Source: Corydoras sp. C115 | Taxonomy: Eukaryota > Chordata > Actinopteri > Siluriformes > Callichthyidae | Direction: 5' to 3' | Assembly: GCA_019802505.1 (NCBI GenBank) | Contig: JAFMOC010000003.1 | Location: 2,558,501 to 2,622,500, forward strand | Length of the DNA stretch: 64,000 bases | In this document: positions 49,055 to 61,046 of the stretch, piece after piece | Position numbering within the stretch: the first letter of the stretch is position 1 | Layout of the letters: each line of letters starts with the position of its first letter | The notes under the pieces: generated by a model | Database searches by the model: none | Seen by the model: the letters and a program-made list of their open reading frames with translations, nothing else | Told to the model about the DNA's origin: nothing | Made by a program: the position numbers and the translations under genes

Positions 49055-52000
49055 CATAGTCTGTACATGTTCATAGCTGTATATTTCATATTTATATCTG
49101 CTCGCAGTCTTTACATGTTCATAACTTGTATATTTCTTATTTATCTGCTCAAAGTCTGTACATGCTCATAGCTGTATATTTCATATTTATAATCTGTACA
49201 TTCATATTTGTATATTCTACTTTACCACTTTGTAATGTATATATTTATATATCTGCTAAAGCACTTCTGGATGGATGCAAACTGCATTTCGTTGTTTATA
49301 ATGAGCAATGACAATAAAGATGAATTCTATTCTATTCTATTCTATTCTATCAATGTAAGCAGTCTGTAATCAATTAGCTTTGTATATGAAAAAAGTCACA
49401 AAGCCACATAAAAACAGCAACTAATTACATTATGTTTTCATAATGTAAATGTACTGAGATCTAATACAAATATTATAATGTATGTTGGGGCGGCATGGTG
49501 GCTAAGTGCTTAGCACGTTCGCCTCTCTGCACTAGGGATTCCCGGTTCATATCCCCATCTGGGTGGAGTTTCCATGTTCTCCCCGTGTCCGCATGGGTTT
49601 CCTCTGGGTTCTCCGGTTTCCTCCCACAGTCTAAAAACATGGATCAAGTCAAATGAGTTCTCCAAATTGCCCCATATAGAATGTGTATGTGTGAGTGAGT
49701 GTGTGCCCAGCGATAAATTGGCACCCTGTCCTGGGTCTATCTGCCCAGCGCCTGAAACGTTCTCCCCTGGATAGGCATGGGGAACCCCCACGCGACCCTG
49801 ATGTAGGATAAAGCGGGGGATAAATAATGAATGAAAGGATAATGTATGTCATTACTTAAGCTGATGCCATATTTAATTTTAACTAATAAAGATCAAACAA
49901 TTTCCAATAATATACACAATTGGCAATTTTTTTAGATCCTTGACAATGCACTTGACAAAAAAGTACAAATAAGTTCAGTTAAAAAAAATAATAGCAAATT
50001 TATTGCACTGTTAACTTAACTGTTGTAAAGAATGAAAACTGTAAATAAAGATTTGCCAAAAACGCCATATTCATTGCTCCTTGCAGACAGGACAGGTAAA
50101 TAAACACAGACAACTGACTGATTTAATAAGTGTGGCCAAACTTATGTACATAATTGTACACATACACACATTCATAAGGCACTCACCACCTCTGTGGATG
50201 TCTCCGCATGTTCGGAGGTAACATGCTCTTGAAGAGACGTTTCTGTGTAACCCATTTTTCCACAAAAAGGACAGGTAAATGACTGGGGCTGCTCTACTGA
50301 AAATGCCTCTCCCCCATAATACAGATCTGCAGAACACAGGGAAACACAGGGGTCATCTAAAACAGGCAAATATCTTTAATACACAAAAGCTAAAAGAAAT
50401 GCATTTCTACTAAAATGCCTTAAGCAGCAACTTACCAAAGTCCACCCTAGTGAGTATGCACTGCATAGGGTGCTCCGTGGTGTGTCTAGTAGTAGTAGCT
50501 CCGCTTTCATAACAGGACGCACACAGATCATAGTCGTAGCAAATTAAACACTTGTATCGGCGCCCCCTGAAGTTTCCTTTTAAACATGCATCACAGCTCA
50601 CACCTGCAAGCCAAGAGAAAGAACCTTTAGACAGATTTTTGTAACATGTTACACTAATATTATAACTGGTTAGGTACACTGCCCTATCTTTATACTTATT
50701 GTCAATTGTATCAGTACCATTTGCCTACTTCTTTATTTTGTAGATGAGTAGCTGTGTGTTATGCTGGCGAATCGGACATAGCAGTGCTGCTGAAGTTTCT
50801 GAACACCTCAGTAGGACTTCTAGACTAAGATTAAGCCACCTACCAAAAATGTCCAGCTAGTGGACTTTTGAAGGCAACAGCCTGTGAGCACTGATGAAAA
50901 TAACTAAAACAAACAGTGTAACAACAAGATACCATCTCTAATACTATATAAAGTTTGAGAAATAAATATAAGATGTGACAACTTCAATGCAAGACCATCA
51001 CATGGAGCTAAAAAGATCCACTACCTGGGATTTGGAGTGACCCTGACAATTATACAGAAAAAAAGGATTTGGACTCTATAACTGTAGAATTACACAGTGC
51101 ATCCACAGGGTAGGTGGAACTGATCAAATGGACAATGTATACGCAAAGAAGTGAACAAATAAAGTGATCACAAAGTGCTGAACACAAATAGAACACAAAT
51201 GTTCTAATGACAAATGTTCTAATGTCAAACAAAATATATTTTTTTAAACAACCAGTTTATAGCCCCAAGCAATAAATGTAAAAGTATTAGCCGTTTGATG
51301 GATTTAACAATTTTATGTGTAAATTAATTCAAATACATGAAGCTAAGCTCCCTGAAACAGATCTTTTGAAACAATTCACCAAACACAAACTGAATACAAT
51401 ATCATTAAACACCAAGAGATAGCAGCCCTAAACTTAAAGCTCAGCAAAAGTGTGATAGTTGGTCGATCTTGTATGTTTATTATAATTTTATATATTATTC
51501 CTTGTACTTTATTGCCAATGTTCATTCATTCATTCATTATTTCCCGCTTTATCCTCTATTAGGGTTGCGGTGGGGTTCCCCATGCCCATCCAGGGGAGAA
51601 CGTCTCGGGCGCTGGACAGATAGACCCAGGACAGGGCGCCAATGCATCGCTGGGCACACACTCACTCACTCAAACACACTCTATATGGGGCAATTTTTGC
51701 TAACCACTAAGCCACCATGCCGCCTTATTGCCAATGTTTTATAATAAAATTTTATTTTCTATTTGTTACTCTTATAAAAAAATATGTGCAACTATTAACT
51801 ATAATAAAAAATTTCAGATTTGATGGCAGAGGGTTTGATTTATTTTTTGTTTTATTTATTGATTTATTTGCTATTCATCCCATAATTGGAAAAACTGGTA
51901 AACATGTTTGATTTCATTTTTTAGCTTGAAATTACATTAGTGTTGATCTTGTTTATTTAATTAATAAAATGTACTTGCATTCTAGGCATATGACTTATTG

Positions 52001-55000
52001 AGGTTAATGCGCTTGAGATTTTCTTGCTTAAAAACTCCCTTAAGTTTTCTGATCTCTTTTTTTGGTGTTGGTTTCAACATGTCCATCAATTCATCATCAT
52101 GTCCATTAAAAAAAACTATACTAAGTTATTACATAAAAAAGGCTTTACTGAGAACAAAGTAACCTCTTCATGTGCTCCTTTGAGAACCAGACCAAAAATA
52201 TTATGTGCGCCCCTGACTATAATGTCGTCCTTATTAATTATGTTATTACTCTGCTATTTTGAGTCCCTATTATTTTTTTGTGGTGGTGATAGTTTTTTTA
52301 ATATTAAGTACATAAGCTAACATTTTATAAGTAGAAAATTTTGGTGGAACACAAACTGGGGACATTATGATGGTCCTGATGGTGTTTTAAGTTTGAAATG
52401 TAACCCTAACGTTAGATTTATATTGACTGGGATTTGGTCATGATAAAGTTCATAACAATTTTATAAGTAATTAAGTTTATGGTCCAAGACTATTGTTTAT
52501 AATAAAGTTTGTCTATATATCTTACAATTTGTGTGCTGAAAAGTACTAAATAAATAATAAACTTGAACATCAAGATGGGTGGAAGGTCATTCTACAGTGT
52601 CGCACCTAGATTTGGAATGTAGCCTAAGTCTCCCTTAGGCTCTATGTGATTTGTCTTGAAGATAATCCTTTAAGTTTCAGTCCCAAAAACACAAGACATG
52701 AAATATCATATAAATTTTAGTAACTGAAACTAATATGATCAGCAAGTATATTTTAGATTACCAATAGCAAATTAATAAATCAGATAACATAGTACACTTA
52801 AATATCGGGCACCACTGATAAAAACTACACAAAACCACAGGGAGGTCGATGCACAGTTGGTTGCACTAGACATAATTATTATTGTAGACCTATTTCTAAC
52901 ATTTACAGTAAGAATCAGAATCATGAAATCATTATAAAGTATAAAGAAATAGTCAAAGAGTGAACTCAAGTCAAGTCAAATTAGAAGCCCTTTAAACAAC
53001 AGACATTGCTGCAAATCATCCTTAACAACAAAACCAATTCAATCTACTTGGGCAGACACATGAAAACAAGGTGAGGAAAAAGCTTTCTAATCTCAAAACA
53101 TGAGAGGAACCAGGCTCAAAATAGCAACCCTGTATTTCTTTGAATAACCATGGAAGGCAACCAGATGAATCAAAAGCAGAGTAGAAGTAACCATTAAAAA
53201 CATGGTACAGAAACATATATTCAGTGTCTGTACAACAATGTCATGAAACTAATTTACAAAAATAAGTGTTTATTTTTTTTTAAAAATACTTTTACAAATG
53301 ATGCACCAATTTAAATTATTGATGTTGAATTTCAGCTTCAATCCCATTGATTACAGACTTACAATAGTCGCTAATGCTGTAGAGCTAAACATAACATCTG
53401 ACACAATAGAATTAAAGAAAATGTAACGTGATCACTTTGTCCTGTTACAATAAAATTTTACAATTATAATTTTATATTCTTTATGAAAAATTATGGTCTG
53501 AAAATACTTTATATTATACATTTATAAACATACGAACAAGCAAAGTTATTCCATCCATCATCTTCCGCTTCATCCTCTACTATATCCTCTAATATTTGAA
53601 TGGTATTAATAAGTAAGCTCAGTGATGGCATTACAGGTAACTTCTTATGGCAATGCAACCCATATGTGTGACAGTAATGGGTTGTGATAATACTGTAAAA
53701 AAAAAAAAGTTAATATAGTGACTTGGTGGACATCCAAACTAAATACACCTGATTATATTAAACTCCAGCTGTCAAAAATATACTGCACTTAATTTATACA
53801 GTTGACTTTGATAACCATAAAATATCACCAGGACCAGTGAGGTGCATCACATAAAGACAGCAATCCTGGCTAAAACTTTTACAGCACAAACTTTTACAGT
53901 TTTTTTTTTTTAAAGCTGAACTAAGACTTGGTGAACTGTTGACATGATCAACTTCATTGACAAAATAAATATTAATATCCCATTAAAAATATGCCATTAA
54001 TAAGCCAAAGCTATAAATATTTAAGCGATCTTTGTTTTGAAAGAAACCAATTAAAAATCTGCTCTGTGAAATTGTCTGTTACTCCACTATGGTATCATAT
54101 CATTTCCGATTTTTTTTTTTTCATGCTGCCACAAGCTTCTTGTCTGTAACCCTGCCAGTATGCTACAGTGAGGACCTTGAAAGACATTTATAAACACTAA
54201 AGATCAAAGACAACTAAACTTACTTAACTATTGTTCATCTTTTATATTTTGTTGAACCAGCACAAAGTTTTTTTTATTGTAATTTTACTAACACTGCTCT
54301 CGATGAGCATGACGTCCCCACTGAGCCTTTGTCCTTGTAAAAAGATGTATAGGAAGTTTTTCCCGTTACTGCTGATTTGAGTTGCTTGATGGGGGTTCAG
54401 GAGGTTTAGATACATTGTGAAATTGTTTTCACATGCACTCTTGCAAAAGTGCTATACCAATTAACTAAAGTTGAACAGTGAAGCTCGCTATAAGCTTTAG
54501 AAACTGAAGAGGTTTATCAAAGCAATACAACATCTATGCATGAGCACTTAAAGTTCAAGTGTTCCGAAGCACTTTGCCAAAACAGCAGCAAGACAGCACC
54601 ATTAGTTCATGTTTACTCGTTTTCCATGATATATTATGCCTACTAACTGTTATTAACTGTTGCTGTTCCTGAAATTTGATAAAGGAAAATTATCTGGTAT
54701 TAGATTTGTTTTAGGAAACAAAAAGAAAATCTTGTGACGACCTCTTTAAGCAGCCAGTCAGTGTAAAAGACTAAGGTACAGATTGGGTACATATTAGAGT
54801 CATTTAAAAATCAAGTCTGTCGAACCATCAGATACAAGTGATTTAGTTTAGTTTTCTGTTAGAGTGAAAGTGCATAACCCAGAACTCATGAACAAATCAT
54901 GAAAACCTGAGATGATTTAAAACAGTACTGCTTTAATTTAAACACTGTATGGTACGCAATGCTGCACTGAGCAGCTTTAGCCAGCAAAATGCTCAGAGGA

Positions 55001-58000
55001 ACAATCATCAGAACAGCGAGCTGAATTGCCGTTTGCACTGCGATCTGGAATAAATATCATACACAATGGAAGTCTAGCGGTTAGCTTTAACGTGTTGTGA
55101 TATGAACTGTTCAAACTAATCAGTACTATTAATCATAGACCAATTACACACAGCACCCAGAGTTGTTTTTGTTAAAGCAGTAGAAGTGCTTAAGGCCATT
55201 ATGAAGATTCAATTATGATAATGGCAAAAACAATGAGACTTTTTTTTTTAAATTCAGCCTATAGTTTTGTGAAACTGTAAACCACTAAAGAGGTTTCTTA
55301 AATGGTGTATTAGTCATGAACAAGTGCATTTTTAATGGACAAAAGATGGATTAAATCAGCACTCCCAAAAAAAAGGTACACAGTACAGCTTGTATACAGA
55401 AATCATCTTTTGCAAACATACATTCCCAAAAAAACATTGCTAAGGAGTATAAAAATAAGTATTGAATCACGCATGCTCTAAAGACATTGGTAAAAGTACA
55501 GGTCAATTTAACGTGCAAGTGTTTCTATAGAGTTCCACCGCTACAACAATTTGGTCCACAATATTTCTTTACTCCTAGGTATTCCATGATCAACTGACAG
55601 TGGCATTGCGAATAAGTAAAATTGTTTAAAAAACACATCCATGTTTCAAGTGGAAGACCACAAAGATTTAAATTGGAGACACAGAGTGCTGAGGTGCATG
55701 ACGTTTAAAAGTTGCTAACTCTCTGCTGAATTATTAACTGTAGAGTTCCACATCTTTACTTGCGTCTAACTTTGGCAAATGCCAGGAATATGTCACTGTG
55801 CCAACTGTAAACTTTGATAAAGGAGTATTAATGCTAAGGATGTGTTTCAGAGGGGTGGTCTTTGCCTATTAGTTCCAGCAACGAGAAAACATTTCTGACA
55901 ATTATATTCTTCAAAATCTGGGAACAGTTTGGGGAGTGCACTTTCCTTGTTTCGGCATGAATATACCCCAGGATACAAAGTCAGGATTGGGTAAGTTTGG
56001 TTTGGGGAAGGTGGCACGGTGGCTTAATGGTTAGCACGTTCCCCTCTCAGCACTAGGGATTCCCGGTTCGAATCCCCATCTGGGGGAGTTTCCATGTTCT
56101 CCCCGTGTCCGCGTGGGTTTCCTCCGGGTTCTCCGGTTTCCTTCCATAGTCCAAAAACATGGATCAAGTCAATTAAATTCTCCAAATTGCCCCATATAGA
56201 GTGTGTATGTGTGAGTGAGTGTGTGCCCAGCGATGGATTGGCACCCTATCCTGGGTCTATCTGCCCAGCGCCCAAAAACGTTCTCCCCTGGATGGGCATG
56301 GGGAACCCCACCGCGCCCCTAATAGAGGATAAAGCGGAAGATAATGAATGAATGAATGGTTTGGGGAAACGTTATGGTCAGCAAAAGCCCTAATCAAAAG
56401 CCCTCTCATCACAATGGAAACACCTTTGGGAAGAACTAGAATGATGACTGTTAGCCCTCTCATCCAACATCAGTATCTGACATTATTAATACTCTTCTAG
56501 ATGGCTGATCAAAAATTGCCATAAACTCCAAAATCTTGTGGAAAGGCTTCCCTGGAGTATAAAAGCTAGTATAGAAGCAAAGTGAACAAAGTTAATCTTA
56601 ATGGTTTGAAATAAGAATAGAATGCCATAAAGCCACTGTAGACAATGTGTGTAGTTGCTCAAAAATGCCCCACACAGGTAACTTAGCAGTTCCAAGCATA
56701 ACTGCCTAAATCTTTAAATCAGGAAAGTAAACTTTTTAAATAATATTTTCCCATTTTAGATGCAATGTAGAAAAAGCAAAGCATTGTGATTGGTACTAGT
56801 AGTTAAAATTTGTCAATGGGCGGCTGGTAATCCAATGCAGTACATTGATCTAGTGTGTAACCGCCACTTCAATGCAAAAAATGGGTTTGATTTTCAGGTG
56901 AGAGGACAAACAGAATAGTATGTGTGGTGTTTGCATGTTCTCAATTCTGCATAGATTTTCTCTCACAAACCAATAACATTTTAATCTGTTAAGCTGACCA
57001 CAGCGTACATGAATGCGTGTGGCTGCCTTGCAATAGATTGGCAAACTCTCCGTTTCCCTATCAAGTGGTACCACAGGCTCCAACACTTCTCGATCTTAAA
57101 TACAACATGACCCCCCCACCCCCCCCCCCCCCCCCAAAAAAATAAATAAATAAATAAATAAATAAATAAAAATAGGTAATTGAATGAATGAACAATGAAT
57201 TTTAACTTATCAGTTTTGTGTAATTCTGAACTCTGGTAAAAAAAAATACTTGCATAGATTTTAACTATAAAACAATGTGCATTCATAAAAACATTTCTGA
57301 AAATCATTCAGATTTATCAAAAGTTCATGCACACTTAATATCCTTCACACCTGTTTATATTAAGGTTTAATCATCATGAAATCATGTGCACATAAACTAC
57401 TCTCTCAACCCAGCATGTTTCCAGTGAGTTTTAAATATGCAAACAAGTATTAAAAAAAGAAGCATTTGGCTCATCTTGTTGTCCTACAACCCAACAACTA
57501 CATACATACTAACAGAACTCACTCCTGATTAACTATTTTTAGGCAAAACAAAAAAAAAAAAAACGTACATCAACTGGGATCCTGTGCTCCAAATACATAA
57601 CAGCAATTTTTAAGCCCACAGTCTCTTTACAGTTCATTAAGCTTGCATTGTATAAAAACAAATATTCTGGAAAGCATTCCAGCAAAGTCAATTTTTAAGT
57701 TTGCATAATCAAGTCTTATGCATGCACATGCTGTGAACATCTCTGTGGATACACTTTTATGTAAACTTAATATTTATAGAATTTAGCATTTACAATTATA
57801 ACCATGAGGTTACAGAGGAGACATGTTTACATTTAAACATCTAGGGGCAGTGTTAGCTCTTAAACAATCATGTCAAGTCAATTAGGAAGTCATTGACATT
57901 TTAGCCATTAGACATTACACAGTTCACAAACCTGATTCATCCAGGGCCATGATGGCCCACAATAAACACACTGCTTCATAAAGTCATTGGTACATAAACA

Positions 58001-59673
58001 CTACACAGTCTTAAAATGTAATCTATTTAATAAACTGTGATTATATTCATCAGGCTGTTTTGCTGTTTGTTTTTAACACATGGTGCTTCACACACTTATA
58101 CATCATGGTGGCCCAGTACAGCAAATTCTCATTCACAAAAACATAAAATGAGAACATTTAATTTTTCTGATTGGTTTTAAAAAAAAATGCTAATTAAAAA
58201 AAGTAGCATTTTCGGCCGAATGAATATTAAGTGTAAAGCACTTAATTTGTAATGAAATGTTGATTAATTATGGAAACAACATATTTAGGTGTAGACATGT
58301 GCATGGAATGTGGTTCCTATCCAAAAGCAGCTATTTAGTTTGGTTTTGGTTAGATACACATATAAGCCCGACGATTAAACATAAGAAATTTCGGAAGATT
58401 AATCTTATTATTAAGATCCGCACATCCTGAAAGTCAATTCCCATTAACAACCAACAGTGTCTATGAGAGCATCCATTTCAAATTCCATAGCAACCATCCA
58501 GTGACAATGCAGTAACAGTCTGGAAAACCAAGAACTGGTTAGGTGCCTGAGTTCTTAGCAACCACCCAACACAATACCAACCACCTGAGCTACACCCTAA
58601 TAACACACTAGATCGAAAGACTAAGGGCAAGTCACAAAATAATCTTTCTTAACAGCATTGCACATAATCAAACTGTTAATACATATTTGGATATGAATGG
58701 AGTGGTTTATTGAGTAATAAAAAAAAAGATTAATCCCTCTAGCAGATTGCACATCAACGCCTGATTTTTGTAACTGTACATGTTTAATGTTTATTTTCCA
58801 CTTTCCTTTTCTAACTCATTGTTCTTATTGCTATATATTATTTAACCACTTTGGAGAACATTAATGTTCACCTAAAGAGAAGCTAAAAAGTTGGTAGTGC
58901 TACTGCTGTTGTTAATGTGTCTACTTTTAAGATACTCATTCAGCGGGGAACAAGAGCCAGTAGTTTTAGGAACCCTGAACAAGCTAGAAAGTGTTAGTGG
59001 CGTGCTAAATACGGTGCATGTCTGAATCTGGAACGTAAGTTAGTAACACACATGGCACATATCCCAATTATATTATAAGCATGTGTTCGTGTAAAGTCTA
59101 CAAGCAACAAGGGCAGCGCAAAGACCTCCAGCTTAACTTTGCTTGTAGGGCCACGGTAAGATTTGCTGGATCATCCTGCCTTATAAGCGTTAGTGGAGAG
59201 TAAACGCGCTGGATCACTAAAACGCCCCCGAACACCTAGGTGGACGAGATGACCACCGGCTCCCGAGTGACCCAAAGCCAACGATCACTGTCTGCTTCCA
59301 AAGGGAATCCGGGATCAGCGCTCCGTTTGCCCTCTGCGGCAGGCCGAAGCCAGGGTGGTACCTAGCCGTTAGCATATTAGCTAAGGTCCTAGCCATAACA
59401 CGGCCCAGCGCGGAGATAAGATGGCATGTGGCGCAACTTTCACAAGCTGCCCCGTGTATTTCAATAATGCGGCCTATCACGGGTCAGCCGGCGAGCTAGA
59501 GCGGCCGAGGAAAGTTCCCAAATCCGCCGCGATGGCCACCGGGAGCCATTCCCAGTGAATTGCAATAGAAAACATGGCAACCCTCGGCTGTAGCCTAGCG
59601 AGCCAGACTGCTAAAATTCCTCCCCTGCGACGCAGCGATCAACTGCTTTTCACCTACCTTCATGTCGGGACAT
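44321..59673 (-). CDS. kcmf1: E3 ubiquitin-protein ligase KCMF1 (ZZ-type zinc finger protein)
   Basis: KCMF1 is a cytosolic/lysosome-associated ubiquitin ligase that works with UBR4 and RAD6 in protein turnover. Minus-strand coding exons: 59658-59673, 50436-50603, 50187-50326, 48263-48364, 47806-47983, 45255-45540, 44321-44582; 1152 bases = 383 aa plus stop. The first exon codes only MSRHE plus one base. Exon 2 is the ZZ zinc finger (GVSCDACLKGNFRGRRYKC, CYDYDLCASCYESG). Exon 3 holds the first C2H2-like finger (FTCPFCGKMGYTETSLQEH). Exon 4 holds the second (ICPICAALPGGDPNHVTDDF). Then come the RHVRRMFHPGRGLGGPRARR linker, a Gln-rich coiled coil (QLQQLQMQLQLERQQAQAA) and the acidic/proline C-terminus ending EPPPPPL. 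All zinc-ligand Cys/His are present. The intron between exons 4 and 5 has U12-type signals. Intron 1 is ~9 kb. Confidence 0.95.
46251..46820 (-). mobile_element. 5'-truncated RTE/Rex3-like LINE
   Basis: Last ~570 bases of a non-LTR retrotransposon in a kcmf1 intron. A perfect 12-base target-site duplication ACAGTTACTTAT lies at 46239-46250 and 46821-46832. The reading frame ends within the tail itself (AGA TAA TGG ATG G), so the 3' UTR is only a few bases of GATG repeats, a trait I associate with fish Rex3. Class assignment is from memory. Confidence 0.82.
46262..46820 (-). pseudogene. C-terminal fragment of LINE reverse transcriptase
   Basis: About 185 codons stay open to the LINE end. Motifs of the region after the RT catalytic core are clear: SIYQSIYVPTLTYGHELWVM, AEMGFLRRVAGLYLRDRVR, WWFGHLVRMPPGRLPREVF, GRRPRGRPRTCWRDYISQL. 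The endonuclease domain and RT catalytic motifs are absent because of 5' truncation, so it is non-functional. The lack of stops suggests a young insertion. Confidence 0.85.
46887..47211 (-). mobile_element. Main SINE in kcmf1 intron
   Basis: Near full length with a small deletion in the GGAAACCGGAGAACCCGG block. A perfect 13-base target-site duplication ATTCTCAGATTTT lies at 46874-46886 and 47212-47224. Confidence 0.93.
47399..47738 (+). mobile_element. Main SINE in kcmf1 intron
   Basis: Full-length, opposite in direction to the copy at 46887. Target-site duplication AACATAAGT lies at 47390-47398 and 47739-47747. Confidence 0.92.
47984..48262 (-). other. U12-type (minor spliceosome, AT-AC-like) intron of kcmf1
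   Basis: Exon 4 ends in codons for APRDL at 48263. The intron starts ATATCCTTTT on the minus strand, the exact U12 AT-AC donor; no GT donor keeps frame nearby. Near the 3' end TCTTTAAC (about 47992-47999) matches the U12 branch-point consensus, 11-14 bases from the exon. The sequence at the junction is TTGAATGACGAGAGC: an AC acceptor would start the exon at GAG (47980), while keeping the Asp I recall in KCMF1 (RDLDESSG) would need cleavage after AAT (47983). The length is ~279 bases. Confidence 0.85.
48980..49051. repeat. (TA)n microsatellite
   Basis: Long TA dinucleotide tract in kcmf1 intron 3. Confidence 0.95.
49055..49350 (+). repeat. Dispersed repeat 3' end with an (ATTCT)n tail
   Basis: Three imperfect TTCATATTTAT-GTACATG units are followed by AACTGCATTTCGTTG, CAATGACAATAAAGATG and a pentanucleotide ATTCT repeat (49324-49350). 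The ending resembles retrotransposon 3' ends common in fish; the family is not assigned. Confidence 0.6.
49486..49838 (+). mobile_element. Main SINE in kcmf1 intron 3
   Basis: Full-length. Target-site duplication ATAATGTATGT lies at 49475-49485 and 49839-49849. Confidence 0.93.
51523..51724 (-). mobile_element. Internally deleted main SINE
   Basis: Both ends are present but about 150 bases are missing between the GGGGCAATTTT block and the GCTAACCACTAAGCCACC head. A perfect 14-base target-site duplication TTATTGCCAATGTT lies at 51509-51522 and 51725-51738. Confidence 0.92.
51740..56009 (-). other. kcmf1 intron 1, unassigned part
   Basis: AT-rich, with no coding pattern on either strand. A tiny SINE-tail scrap (ATCATCTTCCGCTTCATCC) sits at ~53551-53590. 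Around 52960-53170 there may be a decayed copy of the dispersed repeat at 61875. I see nothing else I can name. Confidence 0.45.
56010..56356 (+). mobile_element. Full-length main SINE in kcmf1 intron 1
   Basis: Head GGTGGCACGGTGGCTTAATG to ATGA tail. A perfect 12-base target-site duplication TGGTTTGGGGAA lies at 55998-56009 and 56357-56368. Confidence 0.93.
57112..57174. repeat. Poly-C plus (AAAT)n low-complexity tract
   Basis: A near-pure C run is followed by A residues and about seven AAAT units. Confidence 0.9.
57438..57540 (+). repeat. Solitary divergent copy of the 174-base satellite monomer
   Basis: GCAAACAAGTATTAAAAAAAG, GCATTTGGCTCATCTTGTTG, CCCAACAACTACATACATAC and CTGATTAACTATTTTTA match the monomer of the array at 60.0-61.8 kb over ~100 bases, 2.6 kb away and inside kcmf1 intron 1. 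Confidence 0.88.
57550..59070 (-). other. kcmf1 intron 1, distal part
   Basis: No exon or recognisable mobile element. A single GATCGAAAG-type segment and AT-rich stretches only. Confidence 0.45.
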
Positions 59674-59970
59674 CCTACAGACAGTAACGCAGCCCCCTTG
59701 GGCTCCCTAATTCGTATCACAGGGAAAGCGATCCTAAAAACGAAATAAAACGACGCCGCGGTTGCTTTCTTCCAGACGAACCAGTGATTCCACTTCTAGC
59801 TTCCTCTCCTCGAGTCCCGTCTGTCATGAGCTACTGGCGAGTACTCCAGGACACCTGCAGAGGGCGAACTGCTGCGAACGGCGTCTTCTCCTGCCCTGTT
59901 TTCTTCTTCTTCTGGCACCGAAGCGCGTGCTGGGCCGTCGGACTCTGACGTTCTGTTCAATCGAATCAAA
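59080..59970 (-). promoter_or_regulatory. CpG island at the kcmf1 promoter and first exon
   Basis: Strong CG enrichment (GCGGCCGAGG, AATCCGCCGCGATGGCCACC, CGACGCCGCGG) surrounds the first coding exon at 59658-59673. Transcription most likely starts between ~59690 and 59950. Open frames on either strand here (59217-59480, 59762-60055) lack family motifs and are explained by composition. Confidence 0.65.
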
Positions 59971-60371
59971 CTTCCGAATGAGTCGAATAATCGCTGTCTG
60001 CATTAAAGATCGACAGTATAAATATCTATATGTAAAACATTCTTACCGGTTGTAGACACGTGTATACAATGTATATGTACATTTCAGCATGATTTGCAAA
60101 CAAGTATTCCAAAAAGAAGCATTTGGCTCATCTTGTTGTTCTACAACCCAACAACTACATACATATTAACAGAACACACTCCTGATGAACTATTTTTATG
60201 TATATGTAAAACATTCATACCAGTTGTAGCCACGCGTATACAATGGAAATGTACATTTCAGCATGATTTGCTAACAAGTATTCCAAAAAGAAGCATTTGG
60301 CTCATCTTGTTGTTCCACAACCCAACAACTACATACATATTAACAGAACACACTCCTGATTAACTATTTTT

Positions 60372-60724
60372 ATTCATTCATTCATTCATTATCTCCCGCT
60401 TTATCCTCTATTAGGGTCGCAGTGGGGTTCCCCATGCCCATCCAGGGGAGAACGTCTCGGGTGCTGGGCAGATAGACCCAGGACAGGGCGCCAATCCATC
60501 GCTGGGCACACACTCACTCACACAAACACACTCTATATGGGGCAATTTTGAGAATTCAATTGACTTGATCCATGGTTTTGGACTGTGGGAGGAAACCAGA
60601 GAACCCGGAGGAAACCTACGCAGACACGGGGAGAATATGGAAACTCCACCCAGATGGGGATTCGAACCGGGAATCCCTAGTGCTGAGAGGCGAACGTGCT
60701 AACCACTAAGCCACCGTGCCACCC
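60372..60724 (-). mobile_element. Full-length main SINE inside the satellite
   Basis: Inserted in the monomer string CTGATGAACTATTTTT, which flanks it on both sides with one mismatch as target-site duplication. Confidence 0.92.
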
Positions 60725-60910
60725 TGATGAACTATTTTTATGTATATGTAAAACATTCTTACCAGTTGTAGCCACGCGTATACAATGGAAATGTACATTT
60801 CAGCATGATTTGCTAACAAGTATTCCAAAAAGAAGCTTTTGGCTCATCTTTTTGTTCTAAAACCCAACAACTACATACATATTAACAGAACACACTCCTG
60901 ATAAACTATT

Positions 60911-61046
60911 TTTATTCATTCATTCATTATCTCCCGCTTTATCCTCTATTAGGGTCGCGGTGGGGTTCCCCATGACCATCCAGGGGAAAACGTCTCGGGC
61001 GCTGGGCAGATAGACCCAGGACAGGGCGCCAATCCATCGCTGGGCA
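60911..61046 (-). mobile_element. Truncated main SINE inside the satellite
   Basis: Only the 3' part, breaking at CGCTGGGCAG into AACTATTTTTATG of the monomer. The break is the same as in the copy at 61404-61539. Confidence 0.9.

Noticed and set aside
50700..56000. Possible nested gene in the 9 kb kcmf1 intron 1
   Set aside because: No open frame exceeds ~100 codons, none has domain-like content, and no splice-linked series was found.
59217..59480. 87-codon open frame in the kcmf1 CpG island
   Set aside because: No recognisable domain. Long frames are expected in CG-rich, stop-poor sequence, and the true first exon of kcmf1 lies 180 bases away.
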